A DNA stretch of 64,000 nt from Pseudomonas sp. PDM15 (lineage in GTDB: Bacteria > Pseudomonadota > Gammaproteobacteria > Pseudomonadales > Pseudomonadaceae), in the NCBI RefSeq assembly GCF_014851565.1, contig NZ_JACVAA010000004.1:1-64000 (forward strand), in the 5' to 3' direction. Below are positions 60,515-64,000 of the stretch, piece by piece. The translations under genes and the position numbers were made by a program. The number at the start of each line of letters is the position of its first letter. Position 1 is the first letter of the stretch. The notes beneath the pieces were generated by a model. That model was given only the letters and a program-made list of their open reading frames with translations. It searched no databases and was not told the DNA's origin.

Positions 60515-62042
60515 GCGCATCCCCGAAGCGGCACCGCTGCTGGGGCAGATCGCCCAGCCGCTGGCCTATGCCGAACAGTTGCTGCAACAGTTCACCCGCC
60601 TGTCTCGTCTGGCTGGTGCCGAACGCCTGCCGGCGGCCCTGGCCGAGGCGGCGGCCCAGCTCAGTGGCTGCCGCCTGGCCCAGCTGTACCTGTTGGACAG
60701 CACCCACACGCGCCTGACCCTGGCCGCCGAATGGCTGGACGGCCGGCTCGCCGAGCACGAGACCAGCCTGCCCAGCGACTACGACGGCGAGCAGCTGCTG
60801 CAGTACTGCCTGTGCCAGAACCGCCACCTGAGCCTGGCCAGCCTCGACCCCAGCCTGCATGAGACCAGCTTCCTGCCAGCCGCGGAAAAACCCTGGCGCA
60901 GCCTGCTGTGCCTGCCGCTGCAGGATGAGCAGGCGCGCGTCGCCGGCCTGCTGCTGGTGGCCAGCAGCGGCACCCGCGACCTCGACGGCTTCGCCGCCTC
61001 ACTGGCCAGCCTGGGTGCCTTCGCCCTGGCCCAGCACCAGTTGCTGCAACGCCTGCGCGCACCCAAGGCGGCCGCGCCGGAAGCGGCCAGCCCGGCACTG
61101 CCCAGCGACTACGGCCTGATCGGCAACAGCCCGGCCATGCGCCCGGTGTACCAGTTGATCGGCAAGGTGCTGCACAACCCCACCAGCGTGCTGCTGACCG
61201 GCGAGACCGGCACCGGCAAGGAACTGGTCGCCCGCGCCATCCACGACTGCGGCTTCCGCCGCAGCAAGGCGTTCATCGTGCAGAACTGCGCCTCGCTGCC
61301 GGAAAACCTGCTGGAGAGCGAGCTGTTCGGCTACCGCAAGGGCGCCTTCACCGGCGCCGAGCGCGACCGCAAGGGCCTGTTCGACGCGGCCGACGGTGGC
61401 ACCCTGTTCCTCGACGAGATCGGCGACATGCCGCTGGCCCTGCAGGCCAAGCTGCTGCGCGTGCTGCAGGAAGGGGAAGTGCGCCCGCTGGGCAGCACGC
61501 AGACCCACAAGGTCGACGTACGCATCGTCGCCGCCACCCACCGCGACCTGCGCAGCCTGGTCGAGGAAGGCCGCTTCCGCGAAGACCTGTTCTATCGCCT
61601 GTCGCACTTCCCCATCGAGCTGCCGCCGCTGCGCGCCCGCGCCGAGGACATCCTGCAACTGGCCCGGCACTTCGCCGCCAAGGCCGCCAGCTTCCTGCAG
61701 CGCGACGCCTGCCGCTGGTCCGAGGCGGCGCTGGACCACCTGGCCGGCTACGCCTTCCCCGGCAATGTGCGCGAACTGAAAGGGTTAGTAGAGCGCGCCG
61801 TACTGCTGTGCGAAGGCGGCGAGCTGCTGCCCGAGCACTTCAACCTGCACCCGACCAGCCTGGCCGACGACAGCTGCATGAACCTGCGCGAGCGCATGGA
61901 AAAGGTCGAGCGCAACCTGCTGCTCGACTGCCTGCGCAAGAACCGCGGCAACCAGAGCCAGGCCGCCCGCGAGCTGGGCCTGCCGCGCCGCACCCTGCTG
62001 TACCGCATGGACCGGCTGAACATCAGCCCGGCCGATGTCTGA
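60501..62042 (+). CDS. Sigma-54-dependent activator of the T6SS (Sfa/VasH type)
   Basis: 513 residues. A GAF-like sensory domain (about 25-185), then the AAA+ domain with Walker A GETGTGKE (from 234), [15 protein letters not shown] with the sigma-54-contacting GAFTGA at 281-286, [21 protein letters not shown], and a C-terminal Fis helix-turn-helix ([28 protein letters not shown]). It corresponds to Sfa2 of H2-T6SS. I chose the GTG at 60501 because AAGGAG precedes it; it overlaps the clpV stop by 14 bases. It likely activates the sigma-54 type promoter in front of tssA, making the operon autoregulated. Confidence 0.9.
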   Translation: MSSLERIPEAAPLLGQIAQPLAYAEQLLQQFTRLSRLAGAERLPAALAEAAAQLSGCRLAQLYLLDSTHTRLTLAAEWLDGRLAEHETSLPSDYDGEQLLQYCLCQNRHLSLASLDPSLHETSFLPAAEKPWRSLLCLPLQDEQARVAGLLLVASSGTRDLDGFAASLASLGAFALAQHQLLQRLRAPKAAAPEAASPALPSDYGLIGNSPAMRPVYQLIGKVLHNPTSVLLTGETGTGKELVARAIHDCGFRRSKAFIVQNCASLPENLLESELFGYRKGAFTGAERDRKGLFDAADGGTLFLDEIGDMPLALQAKLLRVLQEGEVRPLGSTQTHKVDVRIVAATHRDLRSLVEEGRFREDLFYRLSHFPIELPPLRARAEDILQLARHFAAKAASFLQRDACRWSEAALDHLAGYAFPGNVRELKGLVERAVLLCEGGELLPEHFNLHPTSLADDSCMNLRERMEKVERNLLLDCLRKNRGNQSQAARELGLPRRTLLYRMDRLNISPADV

Positions 62043-62088
62043 GGCCGCCATGAATTCCCTATCCGTCACCGCCCGTGGAGAACCCGCG

Positions 62089-62226
62089 ATGTCCCACCGC
62101 CTTCTGACCGCCACCCTGCTCGCCGCCCTGCTCGGCCTCGCCGGCTGCGGCGGCAACTACAAGTCCAGCGACGACGACTACCGCCCGCTGGGCGACCCGC
62201 ACGCCGAACAGCAGCGCGAAGACTGA
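62089..62226 (+). CDS. Small lipoprotein of the T6SS operon
   Basis: 45 residues. A type II signal peptide with lipobox LAGC (C20) is followed by a short acidic tail (YKSSDDDYRPLGDP). In P. aeruginosa a small unnamed gene (orfX) sits in the same place between sfa2 and fha2, so the position is conserved though the function is unknown. GGAG precedes the ATG at 62089. It is too small for TssJ, which occurs downstream. Confidence 0.7.
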   Translation: MSHRLLTATLLAALLGLAGCGGNYKSSDDDYRPLGDPHAEQQRED

Positions 62227-62244
62227 GCGCAAGGAGCCCCTACC

Positions 62245-63471
62245 ATGGAACTGGTATTCGATATCGTCAGCGCCCAGCAGTACGCGCCGGGCCTGCTGAC
62301 CAGCAAGAGCTTCAAGAAGGCCGGCGGCGCGATCGGTCGCGGCGAGGAATGCGACTGGGCCATCCCGGACAGCAAGCGCATCCTTTCCAACCGCCACGCC
62401 CAGGTCAGCTATGCCGACGGTCACTTCTACCTGACCGACATCAGCAGCAACGGCGTGACCCTCAAGGACAACGGCGCGCGCCTGCCCAAGGGCGAGCCGC
62501 AGCGCATCGAGCACGGCTGCGTGTACTGCCTCGGCGAGCTGGAGATCCGCGCCCGCGTGCTGCAGGACCCGGCCCAGTTCGAGGAGCAGATCGGCCAGCG
62601 CCAGCACGCCGGCAGCATCATCCCCGACGACGCCTTCCTCGACCTCGACCCGATCGCCGCCCTCGAGCAGCGTCCGCGCGGCTACAGCCAGCTGGACGAG
62701 TTCGCCGGCCTGGTACAGGCGCCGGAGGAAGAGCAGGCGCGCACCCAGTACGCGCGCATCGACATGGAGAGCCTGCTGGTGCCCGAGCTGGTCCGCAAAC
62801 CGGAGCCGGCTCCGGTTGAAGCGCCGCGCCCGCAGGCCCGCCCGGCGCAGGTGCCGGTAGCCGCCGAGCCGCTGCCGCAAGGCTTCTGGCAGCGCTTCGG
62901 CGACGCCCTCGGGGTGAAAGTCGACGACCTCGATGCCGAGGCCCGCGAGGCCCTGGCCCTGCAGGCCGCACGCCTGCTCAAGCAGAGCGTGGCCGGCCTG
63001 CAGCAGAGCCTGCGCACCCGCAGCGAGCTGAAGAACGAACTGCGCCTGGCCCTGACCACCGTGCAGAGCGCCGGCAACAACCCGCTCAAGCAGGTCGGCG
63101 ACGCCGGCGAGGCGCTCACCGCCATGCTGCGCGGCAACAAGCCCGGCCAGCTGCCGGCCGAGCAGGCCGTCGGCCGCGCCTACCGCGACCTGCAGGCACA
63201 CCAGGTGGCGCTGTTCGCCGCCAGCCGCACGGCGGTGCAGGGCCTGTTCGAACAGTTCGCCCCGGAGCAGCTGACCCTGCGTTTCGAGCAGGATCGCAAG
63301 CCGCTGCTGGCCACCTCCGGCAGCCGCTGGCGCGCCTACCAGCGCCACTTCCGCGCGCTGGAGAAGGACGACGACTGGAGCCAGCGCCTGTTCGCCCGCG
63401 ACTTCGCCAAGACCTACGAAGAGCAGGTCCGCCTGATCGCCACCCTCAACACCGATTACCAGCCTTCGTAA
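62245..63471 (+). CDS. T6SS-associated FHA-domain protein (Fha)
   Basis: 408 residues. The N-terminal FHA domain (about 25-95) shows GRGEECDWAIPDSKRILSNRHAQV and LTDISSNGVTL, the phosphothreonine-binding signature (R, S, H, N). The C-terminus is a helical VI_FHA domain ending RDFAKTYEEQVRLIATLN. Fha proteins act in assembly or phosphorylation-dependent activation. In H2-T6SS fha2 lies here and Stk1/Stp1 are at the operon end, beyond this window. AAGGAG precedes the ATG. Confidence 0.9.
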   Translation: MELVFDIVSAQQYAPGLLTSKSFKKAGGAIGRGEECDWAIPDSKRILSNRHAQVSYADGHFYLTDISSNGVTLKDNGARLPKGEPQRIEHGCVYCLGELEIRARVLQDPAQFEEQIGQRQHAGSIIPDDAFLDLDPIAALEQRPRGYSQLDEFAGLVQAPEEEQARTQYARIDMESLLVPELVRKPEPAPVEAPRPQARPAQVPVAAEPLPQGFWQRFGDALGVKVDDLDAEAREALALQAARLLKQSVAGLQQSLRTRSELKNELRLALTTVQSAGNNPLKQVGDAGEALTAMLRGNKPGQLPAEQAVGRAYRDLQAHQVALFAASRTAVQGLFEQFAPEQLTLRFEQDRKPLLATSGSRWRAYQRHFRALEKDDDWSQRLFARDFAKTYEEQVRLIATLNTDYQPS

Positions 63472-63480
63472 GAAGCAAGG

Positions 63481-63960
63481 ATGAATGCCATGCGCCGTCT
63501 TATCAGCCTTAGCCTGCTCAGTCTGCTCGCCGCCCTCGGCGGCTGCTCCAGCCTGTCGCCCTACTCCGACACCACCAAGCTCGACCTGCGCCTGCAGGCC
63601 AGCGACGACCTCAACCCGGACCTGGCCGGCCGCCCCTCGCCGATCGTGGTGCGCCTGCTGGAGCTGAAGAATCCCTCGTCGTTCAACAACGCCGAATTCT
63701 TCTCCCTGTACCAGCGGCCCAAGGAGTCGCTGATGCCCGACCTGGTCAGCTTCGAGGAGATGGAAGTGCGCCCCGGCGAGGAGCGCGACCTCAAGCTCTC
63801 GGTGCAGCCGGGCAGCCGCTATGTCGGCGTGATCGCCGCCTACCGCGACCTGCCGGAAGCCAGCTGGCGCTACGTGGTGTCGCTGCAGGAAGGCGAGATC
63901 AACCAGGCCGGCGTGGTGCTCGGCAAGCGCGGCCTGGAGCCGCTCAAGGAAGAGGACTGA
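63481..63960 (+). CDS. tssJ: T6SS outer-membrane lipoprotein TssJ
   Basis: 159 residues. Lipobox LGGC (C22) after a signal (LISLSLLSLLAALGG), then the TssJ beta-sandwich with VRLLELKNPSSFNNAEFFSLYQ and SRYVGVIAAYRDLPEASWR. It anchors the membrane complex (TssJLM). It begins 9 bases after fha, and tssK starts 3 bases beyond its stop. Confidence 0.93.
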   Translation: MNAMRRLISLSLLSLLAALGGCSSLSPYSDTTKLDLRLQASDDLNPDLAGRPSPIVVRLLELKNPSSFNNAEFFSLYQRPKESLMPDLVSFEEMEVRPGEERDLKLSVQPGSRYVGVIAAYRDLPEASWRYVVSLQEGEINQAGVVLGKRGLEPLKEED

Positions 63961-63963
63961 GCA

Positions 63964-64000
63964 ATGGAAATGCTCAAGGTTGTCTGGCAGGAAGGGATGC
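63964..64000 (+). CDS. tssK: T6SS baseplate protein TssK, 5' end only
   Basis: The final 37 bases start ATG GAA ATG and read MEMLKVVWQEGM. VVWxEGM is the conserved start of TssK, the linker between baseplate and membrane complex. Its position directly after tssJ agrees. The gene runs off the window. Confidence 0.75.
   Translation, partial: MEMLKVVWQEGM

Noticed and set aside
1..64000. CRISPR arrays, rRNA, tRNA, transposases, phage integration signs
   Set aside because: No regular spacer repeats, no conserved RNA gene sequences and no transposase or integrase frames were recognised; small structured RNAs cannot be excluded by eye.

Overview
The window is GC-rich, gene-dense chromosomal DNA of a gamma-proteobacterium, almost certainly a Pseudomonas. 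The evidence is a type VI secretion operon with the same gene order as the H2-T6SS of P. aeruginosa, Pseudomonas-type UvrD, TrhP, DUF1302/DUF1329 and extracellular mcl-PHA depolymerase genes, and REP-like palindromes of the kind seen in the mendocina/stutzeri/alcaligenes side of the genus. No rRNA, tRNA, CRISPR array, insertion sequence or prophage was recognised.

Layout. (1) 1-6.9 kb: a T6SS effector island, VgrG tail - DUF4123 loader - giant Rhs protein - immunity gene. The Rhs C-terminus looks like a nucleotidyltransferase-fold toxin, and the DNA becomes AT-richer over the toxin/immunity module. (2) 7-20 kb: housekeeping and mixed genes (trhP, an EAL/GGDEF sensor, uvrD, TetR regulator, frameshifted hydrolase, Tim44-like protein, exoribonuclease-like protein, PhoX phosphatase, SMI1/KNR4 protein). 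(3) 20-25 kb: a putative exoenzyme-accessory protein convergent with a pectin-acetylesterase-family protein, then a soluble histidine kinase and TPR response regulator. (4) 24.7-29.3 kb: GntR regulator, SDR, class III aminotransferase and glutamine-synthetase-like ligase around a divergent promoter carrying two identical-core palindromes 63 bp apart; probably an amine-catabolism locus. (5) 29.4-38.8 kb: FMN reductase/sterol desaturase with a divergent AraC regulator, thioesterase, PepSY/DUF2946 metal-uptake pair, zinc-ribbon and DUF proteins, alpha/beta hydrolase. (6) 38.8-45.6 kb: hydrolase, TetR, DUF1329, DUF1302 and two tandem extracellular PHA-depolymerase-like genes whose Ser-Asp-His spacing fits the characterised mcl-PHA depolymerase. 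(7) 45.7-50.6 kb: small proteins, COG0523 GTPase, DUF2207/LemA, DUF3617. (8) 50.6-64 kb: a repeat-rich, AT-richer promoter region followed by tssA-B-C-E-F-G-clpV-sfa-lipoprotein-fha-tssJ-tssK (cut off by the window end).

How they work together. The T6SS operon supplies the injection machine, and the VgrG/DUF4123/Rhs/immunity set at the other end of the window is likely cargo for a T6SS, although nothing here ties it to this particular one. The operon encodes its own sigma-54 activator, and a good -24/-12 element lies in front of tssA, suggesting an autoregulated circuit. Two genes (alpha/beta hydrolase at 14.8 kb, zinc ribbon at 36.9 kb) carry single-base frameshifts in G/C runs that may be real or sequencing errors.
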